DNA of 64,000 nt from CAJXMH01 sp040220135 (GTDB lineage: Bacteria > Bacteroidota > Bacteroidia > Flavobacteriales_E > Vicingaceae), in contig JAVJTT010000013.1 of NCBI GenBank assembly GCA_040220135.1, forward strand, positions 1 through 64,000, given 5' to 3'. The notes beneath the pieces were generated by a model, which ran no database searches, was not told the origin of the DNA, and saw nothing but the letters and a program-made list of their open reading frames with translations. The position numbers and the translations under genes were made by a program. Positions 1-7,520 of the stretch are shown here, one piece after another. Positions within the stretch are counted from its first letter, which is position 1; the number at the start of each line of letters is the position of its first letter.

Positions 1-134
1 TTAGGTTGGCGATGATTTTGGATAGTAGGTCAGGAGTAGAAATACTTTAGACTATGAAGAGCCGTATGAATCGAGAGGTTCACGTACGATTCTGTGAGAG
101 GTTTAGGGGTGAGATTCCCCTTTACCTACTCGAC
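1..134 (+). mobile_element. Group II intron, 3' end (domains V and VI)
   Basis: Positions 59-92 form a 34-nt group II domain V: GAGCC at 59-63, a GAGA tetraloop at 73-76 closed by AATC/GGTT, and the descending strand CACGTACGATTC. The catalytic AGC triad is at 60-62. One base differs from the usual form: the A at the GATTC end replaces the G expected opposite C62. Domain VI follows at about 95-131, with an inner GGGG/CCCC stem and an unpaired A at 128 that fits the branch point. The intron should end at AC (133-134). The rest of the intron and any maturase gene lie before the window. This assignment rests on motif recognition and is not an Rfam search. Confidence 0.85.
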
Positions 135-890
135 TTTTTTCTTTAAACTATCTCTTGAAACATAATTTTTAAGATTTTTATGAGAAAATGATTCAAGTTC
201 TCTAAATAGATCAAAGTAGTGATTAAATGATTTTTCGAATACAGTTAAATCATCTAATCTATGTTTAGCTTTTAAAACCGAGGCTAAATCATAAGATGAC
301 ATTGTTTTATGGTAACCACAGGTTTTAATTTCTGTTAAAATCCGCATTAATTTTAGATCCAAATTTGGAGATTTCTCTAAGAGTATTTCAAGAAAATAAT
401 CAATATCGTTTGAAAACTTAATCATCACTCCATAAAAGTGAGGTATATGAATTATTTCTTTTTTATTAGAATTTCTATCTTTCTTTTCATTTGGATTAAT
501 GGAGAGACAGAGTTCTTTGATTTCATTGTGTGAAGGGTAATCACTAATTTTCCTATTATAAATGCTTGTCTCGTAAGGTGGTTTATCCAGTCCACCCCAG
601 CCTCTCATTATATAAGAAAACAGGATAGCATTATTCATGAGTACATATGTGTAATCTGCAATAAAGGGATATATAATCTTCTTTTCATCTTTTTCTTTCA
701 AGGCTACAACTATGTAATAAAATAGGTGTGAAGCAATATAAGCAAGCGAAAGATTTTCTATTAGTTTATTGATCTGATTATGGTTTAAATCAAATAAAAC
801 TGGTATATGAAAAGACTCAAAAAAATAAAGCCAAATAATAAGGAGAATAGAAATAATTAGAATATAAACTAAAATTTTTTTATGCTTCAT
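126..890 (-). CDS. Putative inner-membrane protein of unknown function, C-terminus altered by the intron
   Basis: I do not recognise this 254-residue protein. It has one strong N-terminal membrane segment (about residues 6-24) and a weaker hydrophobic stretch near residues 46-63. The remainder is soluble, charged and rich in Lys and Asn. Its ATG overlaps the stop of the upstream protease gene by one base, so the two are probably cotranscribed. The last codons (GTC GAG TAG) lie inside the group II intron 3' end at 126-134, so the native C-terminus before insertion is unknown. The gene is more AT-rich than the housekeeping genes to its right. Confidence 0.7.
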   Translation of the reverse strand: MKHKKILVYILIISILLIIWLYFFESFHIPVLFDLNHNQINKLIENLSLAYIASHLFYYIVVALKEKDEKKIIYPFIADYTYVLMNNAILFSYIMRGWGGLDKPPYETSIYNRKISDYPSHNEIKELCLSINPNEKKDRNSNKKEIIHIPHFYGVMIKFSNDIDYFLEILLEKSPNLDLKLMRILTEIKTCGYHKTMSSYDLASVLKAKHRLDDLTVFEKSFNHYFDLFRELESFSHKNLKNYVSRDSLKKKVE

Positions 891-2005
891 TAATAATCTT
901 CATAAATTTTAAAATCAAGAACACGTATTTCACATGTATAACCTTTTTTTCTGATAAGTTTTATTGGTCGATTCTCTAACAGGGTTAATCTTCTAGAATT
1001 ATTGCTGTTAATAATTGTCTTTGCAAGACCGGGGACTATTTTTTCTTTTCCTCCCTGATAGATAGTAACACTAGAGTAATCTACAGGTGTATTTGTTTTG
1101 TCGTATAAAATTAAAAGTAACCTTATGTCGCTTACAGGGTAGGGTGTGTTATTTAATATCGAGAAATCCAAAAGAATAGGTGTGCCATCATCAATAATGT
1201 TTGAAACTTCATCGGACCAAACAGGATTTCTAATTTCTAGTCCATCTCTCATGTATGTTTCTTTATTTGAAGATTGTTTCGATGCTGTTCCTTTTAAGGG
1301 TTTAGGCATTTTCAAAGAAGTATTTAATATTGCCGAAATGTATTTTGCTGGAACTGCAAAGTTTAGATTTTGACCATTTTTTAATGTCCCAACTGCAATA
1401 CCTAATAACTCAGCTTTTTCATTTACAACAGGCCCACCACTACTTCCTGGGGAGATTGGTGCACTGATCTGAATTAACTCTTTATTTTCAAATTGCCTTA
1501 ATGAGCTGACTATACCTTGTGAAAAAGTGCCTGATAATCCTTGAGGATTCCCTGCCGTAAAAATTGCATCTCCAACTTTTGGTAATCCTGTTTGAAGTTT
1601 TATTTGGTGTGTATGCAATGTTGGAACTTTTAATAACGCTAAATCATTTAATTCATCAATTGCTAAAATTCCTTCAATATTATGTTTCTCGTTATCATTG
1701 GATAATTGTACAAAGCCAAATGAAGCATCAGAGATAAAATGTAGATTTGTTATAATCATTCCTTTACCAACTATTGCTCCTGACCCTAGAGAAAGTGTCT
1801 GTCTATTTTTATCTTGCATCGTAATTGCTACAGTTGATCTTAGAGTTAAATCTGCCGTTGAAATTTTTTTTTCTTTAATTTTTTTAACAGGTGTGTCTAC
1901 TGAATTTTTTGCAGGATTTACTTTTTCAACTCGCTGTTCTGGCTGCTGATTTTGGCAACCGAATATCATTATGACGATTAATAATGGTATGATTTTTAAA
2001 TTCAT
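890..2005 (-). CDS. Trypsin-like (S1C, HtrA-type) serine protease lipoprotein without a PDZ domain
   Basis: The start is placed at the ATG at 2005 because it gives a clean lipoprotein signal peptide ending in IMIFGC. An in-frame start 30 bases upstream would put charged residues before it. The protease domain has a complete HtrA-like triad: His in TNLHF, Asp in NDLALLK and Ser in PGSSGGP. No PDZ domain follows. Instead there is a C-terminal beta-rich region of about 120 residues that I do not recognise. The protein is predicted to be membrane-anchored and exposed in the periplasm or at the surface. It is translationally coupled to the downstream membrane protein, with which it may act. The substrate is unknown. 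Confidence 0.85.
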   Translation of the reverse strand: MNLKIIPLLIVIMIFGCQNQQPEQRVEKVNPAKNSVDTPVKKIKEKKISTADLTLRSTVAITMQDKNRQTLSLGSGAIVGKGMIITNLHFISDASFGFVQLSNDNEKHNIEGILAIDELNDLALLKVPTLHTHQIKLQTGLPKVGDAIFTAGNPQGLSGTFSQGIVSSLRQFENKELIQISAPISPGSSGGPVVNEKAELLGIAVGTLKNGQNLNFAVPAKYISAILNTSLKMPKPLKGTASKQSSNKETYMRDGLEIRNPVWSDEVSNIIDDGTPILLDFSILNNTPYPVSDIRLLLILYDKTNTPVDYSSVTIYQGGKEKIVPGLAKTIINSNNSRRLTLLENRPIKLIRKKGYTCEIRVLDFKIYEDY

Positions 2006-2028
2006 AAATTTATTTTTTTTAGTGTCAG

Positions 2029-2085
2029 CTAACAACTATGTATGTTGCACTAATGCAACATATATCTTTTATAGCTGTAGTTAAG
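2029..2085. repeat. Imperfect nested inverted repeat resembling an attC recombination site
   Basis: The inner stem is TATGTTGCA (2041-2049) with TGCAACATA (2054-2062) around a four-base loop. Outer arms are CTAAC (2029-2033) opposite GTTAAG (2080-2085), and AACTAT (2034-2039) opposite ATAGCTG (2071-2077). Two nested arm pairs with unpaired spacers resemble an integron attC site, but the core boxes do not match the GTTRRRY/RYYYAAC consensus exactly. It may simply be a hairpin in the leader of the protease gene. The stretch 2006-2340 holds no confident gene: only this repeat, a palindrome at 2173-2184 and the terminator at 2240-2272. Confidence 0.3.
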
Positions 2086-2172
2086 GTTTTCTTTATTTAG
2101 TTGATTGTCAGTTACAAAATCGTTTGTTAAACGACTGTAAGCATTTGAGAAAAAATAAGCGTTTAAATTTTG

Positions 2173-2184
2173 GTAAACGTTTAC
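2173..2184. promoter_or_regulatory. LacI-family operator-like palindrome
   Basis: GTAAACGTTTAC is a perfect 12-bp palindrome with the central CG typical of LacI/CcpA-type operators. It is followed by a second AAACGTTTT half-type sequence. No LacI-type regulator or sugar gene is present nearby, so function is uncertain and chance is possible in AT-rich DNA. Confidence 0.25.
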
Positions 2185-2239
2185 AAACGTTTTCTGTCGG
2201 CTATGCTTTTCCACTTCCATTTCCATTGCAAAGTACAAA

Positions 2240-2272
2240 AAAAGCCCTAAAACGGAGCGTTTTAGGGCTTTT
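2240..2272 (-). terminator. Intrinsic terminator downstream of rpe
   Basis: A perfect 15-bp stem (2240-2254 with 2258-2272) encloses a three-base loop. It is flanked by an A run on the left, which becomes a U tract for leftward transcripts. On the right, TTTT would serve rightward transcripts too. It separates the core rpe/rpoD block from the AT-rich accessory pair. Confidence 0.9.
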
Positions 2273-2340
2273 AAAATAATTTTACAGAGGCATAGCCTAA
2301 GGCGTCTTGGATAAACAAAAAAGCTTGCTTTCTCTTTTCC

Positions 2341-2991
2341 TTAGGCTTGTTTTAGTTGGGCAATAGCCTGCATAGGGTCTTGCGCCTTAAAAACCGAACT
2401 ACCGGCTACTAAAATATCAGCCCCGGCTTTCACCAAATGGGCGGCATTGTCGGTTCCCACTCCTCCGTCTATTTCAATCTTGCAGTTCGAACGGCTTGCC
2501 ACAATCATTTCTTTTAGACGTCTTACCTTGTCATAGGTTTTTTCAATAAAGCTTTGTCCGCCAAATCCCGGGTTTACCGACATTACACAAACCAAGTCTA
2601 TATCATGGATCACATTCTCTAACAATTCTACTGAAGTATGCGGGTTTATGGCTATGCCGGCTTGCATACCTTGTGCTTTAATGTTTTGTATGCTGCGGTG
2701 TAAGTGTGGGCAAGCTTCGTAGTGCACGGTTAAAATATCGGCCCCGGCAGCTTTAAAGTCGGCTACGTAGCGATCCGGTTCTTCAATCATTAAGTGAACA
2801 TCAAAAGGTTTCGCCGCATGGGCTTTTAAAGCTTTAATTACAGGCAAACCAAAGGAAATGTTGGGCACAAAACGGCCATCCATTACATCAAGGTGGTAAT
2901 AATCAGCTTTACTTTGGTTTACCAATTGACAAGCGGGTAGGAGGTTTGCGAAATCAGCCGCTAAAATAGAAGGGGCAACAAGATGGGGCAT
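2341..2991 (-). CDS. rpe: Ribulose-phosphate 3-epimerase
   Basis: Interconverts ribulose 5-phosphate and xylulose 5-phosphate in the pentose phosphate pathway; cytosolic. The 216 residues are full length for the TIM-barrel family. Diagnostic motifs are APSILAADFANL near the N-terminus, HLDVMDGRFVPN (metal and catalytic His/Asp), FDVHLMIE, MSVNPGFGGQ and the C-terminal IEIDGGVG with the phosphate-binding VAGSSVF. It lies downstream of rpoD on the same strand but has its own putative promoter, an inverted repeat at 2996-3017. Confidence 0.97.
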   Translation of the reverse strand: MPHLVAPSILAADFANLLPACQLVNQSKADYYHLDVMDGRFVPNISFGLPVIKALKAHAAKPFDVHLMIEEPDRYVADFKAAGADILTVHYEACPHLHRSIQNIKAQGMQAGIAINPHTSVELLENVIHDIDLVCVMSVNPGFGGQSFIEKTYDKVRRLKEMIVASRSNCKIEIDGGVGTDNAAHLVKAGADILVAGSSVFKAQDPMQAIAQLKQA

Positions 2992-2995
2992 AAGC

Positions 2996-3017
2996 TTTAC
3001 TTTTGGGCAAAAGTAAA
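2996..3017 (-). promoter_or_regulatory. Palindromic putative rpe promoter
   Basis: TTTACTTTTG (2996-3005) and CAAAAGTAAA (3008-3017) are perfect inverted copies separated by GG. The right copy read leftward is TACTTTTG, an exact TAnnTTTG -7 element, predicting a start near 3005 and a leader of about 14 bases before the rpe ATG at 2991. The left copy is the same element facing right. Confidence 0.55.
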
Positions 3018-3039
3018 ACTTTAAATTAGCTCTACCAGC

Positions 3040-3906
3040 TTATCCTAAATAGGCTTTTAAAATTTTGCACTTGCCGTTTACTTTTAATCGCCGAACCGCT
3101 TTTTCTTTGATCTGTCTTACCCGTTCACGAGTTAAATCAAAACGCTCACCAATTTCTTCTAAACTATGAGCTTGCTTTCCTTTTAGTCCAAAGAAAAGTC
3201 GAATGACTTCTGCCTCGCGTGCAGGCAAGGAGCCAAGTAGATGCTCAATTTCATCACTTAAAGATTCGTGTATGAGCACATTGTCCGGATCTGGGGTATC
3301 CACATTCGACATCAGCTCGTACATATTACTGCTGTCGTCTTCATTGGAAACAGGCGCATCCATGGAGACATGTCGTCGACTGTTTTTCATGGAAATTTTG
3401 ATGTCTGCTTCCGGCAGATCAAGGCAGTCAGCAATTTCGTGTTCTTGCGGCTCACGTTCGTAGCGTTGCTCAAGCTCATTGAAGGTTTTACGAACCTTGT
3501 TAATGGCTCCAATTTTATTCAGTGGTAAGCGCACAATACGCGATTGTTCTGCCAATGCTTGGAGGATTGACTGGCGAATCCACCAAACGGCATAGGATAT
3601 GAATTTAAAGCCCCTAGTTTCATCAAAGCGCTGTGCGGCCTTAATTAGGCCCAAATTGCCTTCATTGATCAAGTCAGGCAGGCTTAATCCTTGGTTTTGG
3701 TATTGTTTAGAAACAGAAACCACAAAGCGCAGGTTGGCTTTGGTCAATTTTTCCAAGGCACTATCGTCACCGGCCTTAATTCTTCTGGCCAACTCAACTT
3801 CTTCATCAGCCGTAATTAGTTCAACTTTTCCGATTTCATGTAGGTAGCGATCAAGCGATACCGTCTGCCGATTGGTAATGCTCTTGGTAATTTTAAGTTG
3901 TCTCAT
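3040..3906 (-). CDS. rpoD: Primary RNA polymerase sigma factor (sigma-70/RpoD)
   Basis: Housekeeping sigma factor directing RNA polymerase to TAnnTTTG promoters. The 288-residue length without region 1.1 is normal for Bacteroidota. Region 1.2 begins near DRYLHEIGKV (residues 19-28). Region 2 includes LRFVVSVSKQYQNQGL, DLINEGNLGL and SYAVWWIRQ. Region 4.2 ends the protein with SLEEIGERFDLTRERVRQIK, the -35-type recognition helix-turn-helix. It sits between pnp and rpe on the same strand, with a terminator separating it from pnp. Confidence 0.97.
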   Translation of the reverse strand: MRQLKITKSITNRQTVSLDRYLHEIGKVELITADEEVELARRIKAGDDSALEKLTKANLRFVVSVSKQYQNQGLSLPDLINEGNLGLIKAAQRFDETRGFKFISYAVWWIRQSILQALAEQSRIVRLPLNKIGAINKVRKTFNELEQRYEREPQEHEIADCLDLPEADIKISMKNSRRHVSMDAPVSNEDDSSNMYELMSNVDTPDPDNVLIHESLSDEIEHLLGSLPAREAEVIRLFFGLKGKQAHSLEEIGERFDLTRERVRQIKEKAVRRLKVNGKCKILKAYLG

Positions 3907-4044
3907 TTTCCCTGTAGATTTGGTTAGTGTAGAAGAAAATTAGGTAAAGACTTGGTAGATAAGTCCTTATAAAACTAAGAAAAAAATGAGATGGTTCAGG
4001 GGCTCACGGCCTTACAAAAAATAATTTAGAATGTTTCTAAATAA

Positions 4045-4072
4045 AAAAGGCCCACTTTTCAGTGAGCCTTTT
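4045..4072 (-). terminator. Intrinsic terminator after pnp
   Basis: AAAAGGC pairs with GCCTTTT, and inside it CAC pairs with GTG, with a single C/A mismatch and a six-base loop (56-61 of the 4000s). Reading leftward, the stem is followed by a T-rich tract. It ends the rpsO-pnp unit before rpoD. Confidence 0.75.
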
Positions 4073-4089
4073 CCTGTTTTAATTTAAGC

Positions 4090-6216
4090 TTAGTTTTTGC
4101 GCTCTGGTTTGGGCAATAAGGCTTTTCGTGATAATTTGAACTTCCTTGTTTTAGGGTCAATGGAAACCAGTTTAACTTTTACCATTTCACCTTCTTTCAA
4201 TTCATCTTCTACATTTTCTACTCGGTGATGAGCAATTTCTGAAACGTGAAGCAGTCCATCTTGTCCCGGTAAAACTTCAACAAAAGCTCCAAAAGGAACA
4301 ATTGATTTTACTTTGCCTTCGTACACTTCGCCTTCTTCCGGCACAGCCGTAATAGCCTTAATTCTAGCGATGGCAGCATCTGAGCTTTCTTGATTGTTCG
4401 ATACAATATCAATTACCCCGCGGCCGTCAATTTCTTCTAGAACGATTTCCGCACCGGTTTCTTCTTGAATGGTTTGAATGATCTTACCACCCGGTCCGAT
4501 AACGGCGCCAATCATTTCTTTCGGAATGCTCATCTGCACAATTCGAGGAGCGTTTGTTTTGTACTCAGCTCTTGGGGCATCAATGGTTTTGTTCATTTCT
4601 TCCAAAATGTGCATTCTGCCTGCTCTGGCTTGCTTCAAGGCCTCTCCAATAACTTGGAAAGATAAACCGCTTATCTTGATGTCCATTTGACATGCGGTAA
4701 TTCCATCTTTGGTTCCGGTTACTTTAAAGTCCATGTCACCTAAGTGATCTTCATCTCCTAAGATATCAGAAAGTACCGCATACTTTTCTCCTTTTGAGAT
4801 CAATCCCATGGCAATGCCTGAAACCGCTTTTTTCATTTTAATTCCGGCATCCATTAAAGCTAATGAACCGGCACAAACCGTAGCCATAGAAGAAGATCCG
4901 TTTGATTCTAGAATGTCAGAAACAACTCGAATAGTATAAGGGTTTTCTTCTCCGGTTGGAACCATGGGTTTTAGGGCTCGCATGGCCAAATTACCGTGTC
5001 CTACTTCTCTACGTCCTGGGCCACGATTAGGTCGCGCCTCACCAGTAGAGAAAGAAGGGAAGTTATAGTGTAGGATAAACTTATCTGAATCAACGATTAC
5101 AGCACCATCAACGCGCTGCTCATCCATCTTGCTACCTAAGGTTACAGAAGTTAAGGATTGTGTTTCACCCCTGGTAAAGATTGAAGAACCATGTGCACCA
5201 GGCAAATAGTCTATTTCACTCCAAATCGGACGAACTTGATCCATCTGACGACCGTCTAGTCTAATTCGCTCATTCAAAACACAGTCTCTTACGGCTTCTT
5301 TTTGAACTTTTCCAAAATACTGTCCGATTAAAAAAGATTTATCGGCAGCCTCTTCTTCATCCATTTGCTCAATAAAAGCGTCTTTTACTGCCTTAAAGTC
5401 TTCGCTTCTTTTGTATTTATCTGCAATGCCCTCTTTGGCAATGGCATAGCATTTATCGTAAGCAAATTTTTGGATGTCTTCTAGCAAAGCTTCATCCTTT
5501 CGCTCGTGATCGTATTCTCTTTTTGCTTTACCGACTTTGGCGGCAAGGTCTAGCTGTGCTTGACATTGTTGTTTAATGCTTTTGTGCGCTTCTTCAATGG
5601 CTTGAAGCATTTCCTCTTCCGAAACTTCTTTCATTTCACCTTCTACCATCACCACGCTATCCATGGTGCCGGCAACCATTAGGTCAATGTCAGCTTTCGC
5701 TATTTCATCTAGATTGGGGTTTACCTGCCAAGCGCCATCAATTCTTGCAATTCGAACTTCAGAAGTAGGTCCGTTAAAAGGAATGTCTGAAACTGCAACA
5801 CAGGCTGAAGCGGCAAAGCAAGCTAAAGCATCAGGCAATACGTTTTCTTCTGCCGAGATCAATGAGATCTGCAAAATAGAGTTCGAATGATAATCACCCG
5901 GGAAGAGCGGTCTTAAAGCGCGATCGACCAACCTAGAAACTAAAACTTCGTTATCCGAAGGCCTAGATTCTCTTTTCAGGAATCCGCCGGGAAATCTTCC
6001 TATGGAAGAAAACTTCTCTCTGTAGTCTACCATTAAAGGTAAAAAGTCTACATCGTCTTTTACGTCTTTGTCTGATACTATAGTAGCTAGTAACATGGTA
6101 TTACCCATTTTTAAGACTATTGATCCGTCGGCTTGTTTTGCCAAGCGTCCGGTTTCTAAGGTTATTTCCCGACCATCGGGAAGGGTTACACTTTGTGTGA
6201 TTGCTTGTTGTGACAT
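4090..6216 (-). CDS. pnp: Polynucleotide phosphorylase
   Basis: Phosphorolytic 3'-5' exoribonuclease of mRNA turnover; forms trimers. The 708-residue length fits the family. There are two RNase PH-like cores, roughly residues 10-230 and 310-550; the second contains FSTGEARPNRGPGRREVGHG. A KH domain follows near 555-615 (PKEMIGAVIGPGGKIIQ) and a C-terminal S1 domain near 625-695 (VYEGKVKSIVPFGAFVEV). It follows rpsO on the same strand across a terminator hairpin, the classic rpsO-pnp arrangement that permits read-through and attenuation. Confidence 0.98.
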   Translation of the reverse strand: MSQQAITQSVTLPDGREITLETGRLAKQADGSIVLKMGNTMLLATIVSDKDVKDDVDFLPLMVDYREKFSSIGRFPGGFLKRESRPSDNEVLVSRLVDRALRPLFPGDYHSNSILQISLISAEENVLPDALACFAASACVAVSDIPFNGPTSEVRIARIDGAWQVNPNLDEIAKADIDLMVAGTMDSVVMVEGEMKEVSEEEMLQAIEEAHKSIKQQCQAQLDLAAKVGKAKREYDHERKDEALLEDIQKFAYDKCYAIAKEGIADKYKRSEDFKAVKDAFIEQMDEEEAADKSFLIGQYFGKVQKEAVRDCVLNERIRLDGRQMDQVRPIWSEIDYLPGAHGSSIFTRGETQSLTSVTLGSKMDEQRVDGAVIVDSDKFILHYNFPSFSTGEARPNRGPGRREVGHGNLAMRALKPMVPTGEENPYTIRVVSDILESNGSSSMATVCAGSLALMDAGIKMKKAVSGIAMGLISKGEKYAVLSDILGDEDHLGDMDFKVTGTKDGITACQMDIKISGLSFQVIGEALKQARAGRMHILEEMNKTIDAPRAEYKTNAPRIVQMSIPKEMIGAVIGPGGKIIQTIQEETGAEIVLEEIDGRGVIDIVSNNQESSDAAIARIKAITAVPEEGEVYEGKVKSIVPFGAFVEVLPGQDGLLHVSEIAHHRVENVEDELKEGEMVKVKLVSIDPKTRKFKLSRKALLPKPERKN

Positions 6217-6251
6217 ATGTTGTTATTAATTCTAATCTGTAATAATAGAAA

Positions 6252-6280
6252 AGGGGGACTGTTTTTTCAAATGTCCCCCT
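6252..6280 (-). terminator. Terminator or attenuator between rpsO and pnp
   Basis: AGGGGGAC (6252-6259) pairs with GTCCCCCT (6273-6280) around a 13-base loop, followed leftward by TTTTCTATTATT. It lies between the rpsO stop and the pnp start. pnp has no obvious separate promoter here, so partial read-through is likely. Confidence 0.8.
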
Positions 6281-6323
6281 CTCTTGAAAATTTAAGAATT
6301 GCTAGTTAATAGCGAACTGTACA

Positions 6324-6593
6324 TTATTTTCTAATGCCTAGTTCTTTAATTAGCTCTCTGTATTTTACGATATCTTTATTCTTAAGGTAATCTAAAAGTC
6401 TTCTTCGTTTCCCTACCAAGGTAACCAAAGCCTTTTCTGTAGCAAAGTCTTGCTGGTTACTTTTTAAGTGTAAAGTAAGGTGATTGATTTTTTCTGTGAA
6501 TAGAGCAATTTGCCCTTCTGTCGAGCCTGTATCGGTTTTTGCTTTACCGAATTTTTCGAAAATGCTCTGTTTCTTCTCGCTTGTGATCGCCAT
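6324..6593 (-). CDS. rpsO: Small ribosomal subunit protein S15
   Basis: Binds the central domain of 16S rRNA early in 30S assembly. The start is set at the ATG at 6593, giving the usual 89 residues beginning MAITSEKK. A longer frame adds 11 residues but would begin inside the predicted promoter at 6624-6631. The signature TGSTEGQIALFTEKINHLT is present, as is the C-terminal RRRLLDYLKNKD. It is transcribed ahead of pnp. Confidence 0.96.
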   Translation of the reverse strand: MAITSEKKQSIFEKFGKAKTDTGSTEGQIALFTEKINHLTLHLKSNQQDFATEKALVTLVGKRRRLLDYLKNKDIVKYRELIKELGIRK

Positions 6594-6623
6594 GTTATTA
6601 TCTTCCTTGAAATTTTGAGGCTG

Positions 6624-6631
6624 CAAATTTA
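6624..6631 (-). promoter_or_regulatory. Putative rpsO promoter -7 element
   Basis: Read leftward, the sequence is TAAATTTG, matching TAnnTTTG. The predicted start lies about 28 bases before the 6593 ATG and supports that start over the upstream in-frame one. Confidence 0.5.
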
Positions 6632-6637
6632 TAAAAA

Positions 6638-7498
6638 TTATTTGTTATCTGCCTCGTTTTTAAACATTCTTATTAATTGAGCCATTTTTTTCTTGAGCTC
6701 TTTTCTTTCTACAATAAAGTCGAGGAATCCATGTTCCAACAAAAATTCAGAACGTTGAAATCCTTCCGGCAAGTCTTTGCCAATGGTTTCTTTTACTACC
6801 CGCGGACCGGCAAACCCAATTAAGGCATTGGGCTCGGCAAAATTTAAATCACCCAACATAGCAAATGAAGCCGTCACTCCACCGGTGGTTGGGTCGGTTA
6901 AAAATGAAAAGTAGGGCAACTTAGCATCAGCCAACTGTTTGAGCTTAGCTGAAGTTTTAGCCATTTGCATCAGTGAAAAAGCAGCTTCCATCATTCGTGC
7001 TCCTCCAGATTTTGAGATCATCATGAAAGGCATTTCATTTTTAATACAGTAGTCGATGGAACGGGCTATTTTTTCGCCCACCACAGAGCCCATAGAGCCA
7101 CCAATAAAGCTAAAGTCCATGGCGGCTACCATTAACTTTTCGCCATCCACTGTTCCATGCGCAGTTCGCACTGCATCTTTTAAATGGGTTTTCTTTTGCG
7201 TGGCTTTAATGCGGTCTTTGTATTTTTTTGTATCCGAAAACTTAAGTGGATCGGCCGCTGAAAGTGTTTTGTTGATCTCGGAATATTTTTCATCATCGAA
7301 CAAAAGTTTGAAGTAACCTTCAGAATTAATGCGCTCGTGATGACCACATTCCTGACAAACACTTAAGTTCTTTCGATGATCTTCTTGCGGAACTACCGTA
7401 TTACAACTAGGGCATTTATACCAAAGTCCTTCCGGTGTTTCCTTTTTTTCTTGAGTGGGAGTTAAAATTCCCTCTTTAATACGTTTAAACCAACCCAT
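6638..7498 (-). CDS. accD: Acetyl-CoA carboxylase carboxyltransferase subunit beta
   Basis: Carboxyltransferase subunit of acetyl-CoA carboxylase, which makes malonyl-CoA for fatty acid synthesis with the AccA partner (not in the window). The N-terminal zinc ribbon has Cys pairs CPSC and CQEC at about residues 29-55. The crotonase-fold core has KSGGARMMEAAFSLMQMAK and DPTTGGVTASFAMLGD. The 286-residue length is typical. It follows the aldolase gene by about 22 bases and probably shares its promoter. Confidence 0.97.
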   Translation of the reverse strand: MGWFKRIKEGILTPTQEKKETPEGLWYKCPSCNTVVPQEDHRKNLSVCQECGHHERINSEGYFKLLFDDEKYSEINKTLSAADPLKFSDTKKYKDRIKATQKKTHLKDAVRTAHGTVDGEKLMVAAMDFSFIGGSMGSVVGEKIARSIDYCIKNEMPFMMISKSGGARMMEAAFSLMQMAKTSAKLKQLADAKLPYFSFLTDPTTGGVTASFAMLGDLNFAEPNALIGFAGPRVVKETIGKDLPEGFQRSEFLLEHGFLDFIVERKELKKKMAQLIRMFKNEADNK

Positions 7499-7520
7499 AC
7501 AGCTTTTCCTTTTTTAATTC

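Noticed and set aside
2050..2238. A 62-residue leftward reading frame
   Set aside because: It overlaps the hairpin and the LacI-like palindrome, has no recognisable domain or signal, and lies in AT-rich intergenic DNA downstream of the rpe terminator; chance is more likely.
3203..3847. Several rightward reading frames opposite rpoD, and similar ones opposite pnp, accD, aldolase, TonB receptor and ProA genes
   Set aside because: They are mirror frames of strongly conserved genes with no start context, domain or promoter of their own.
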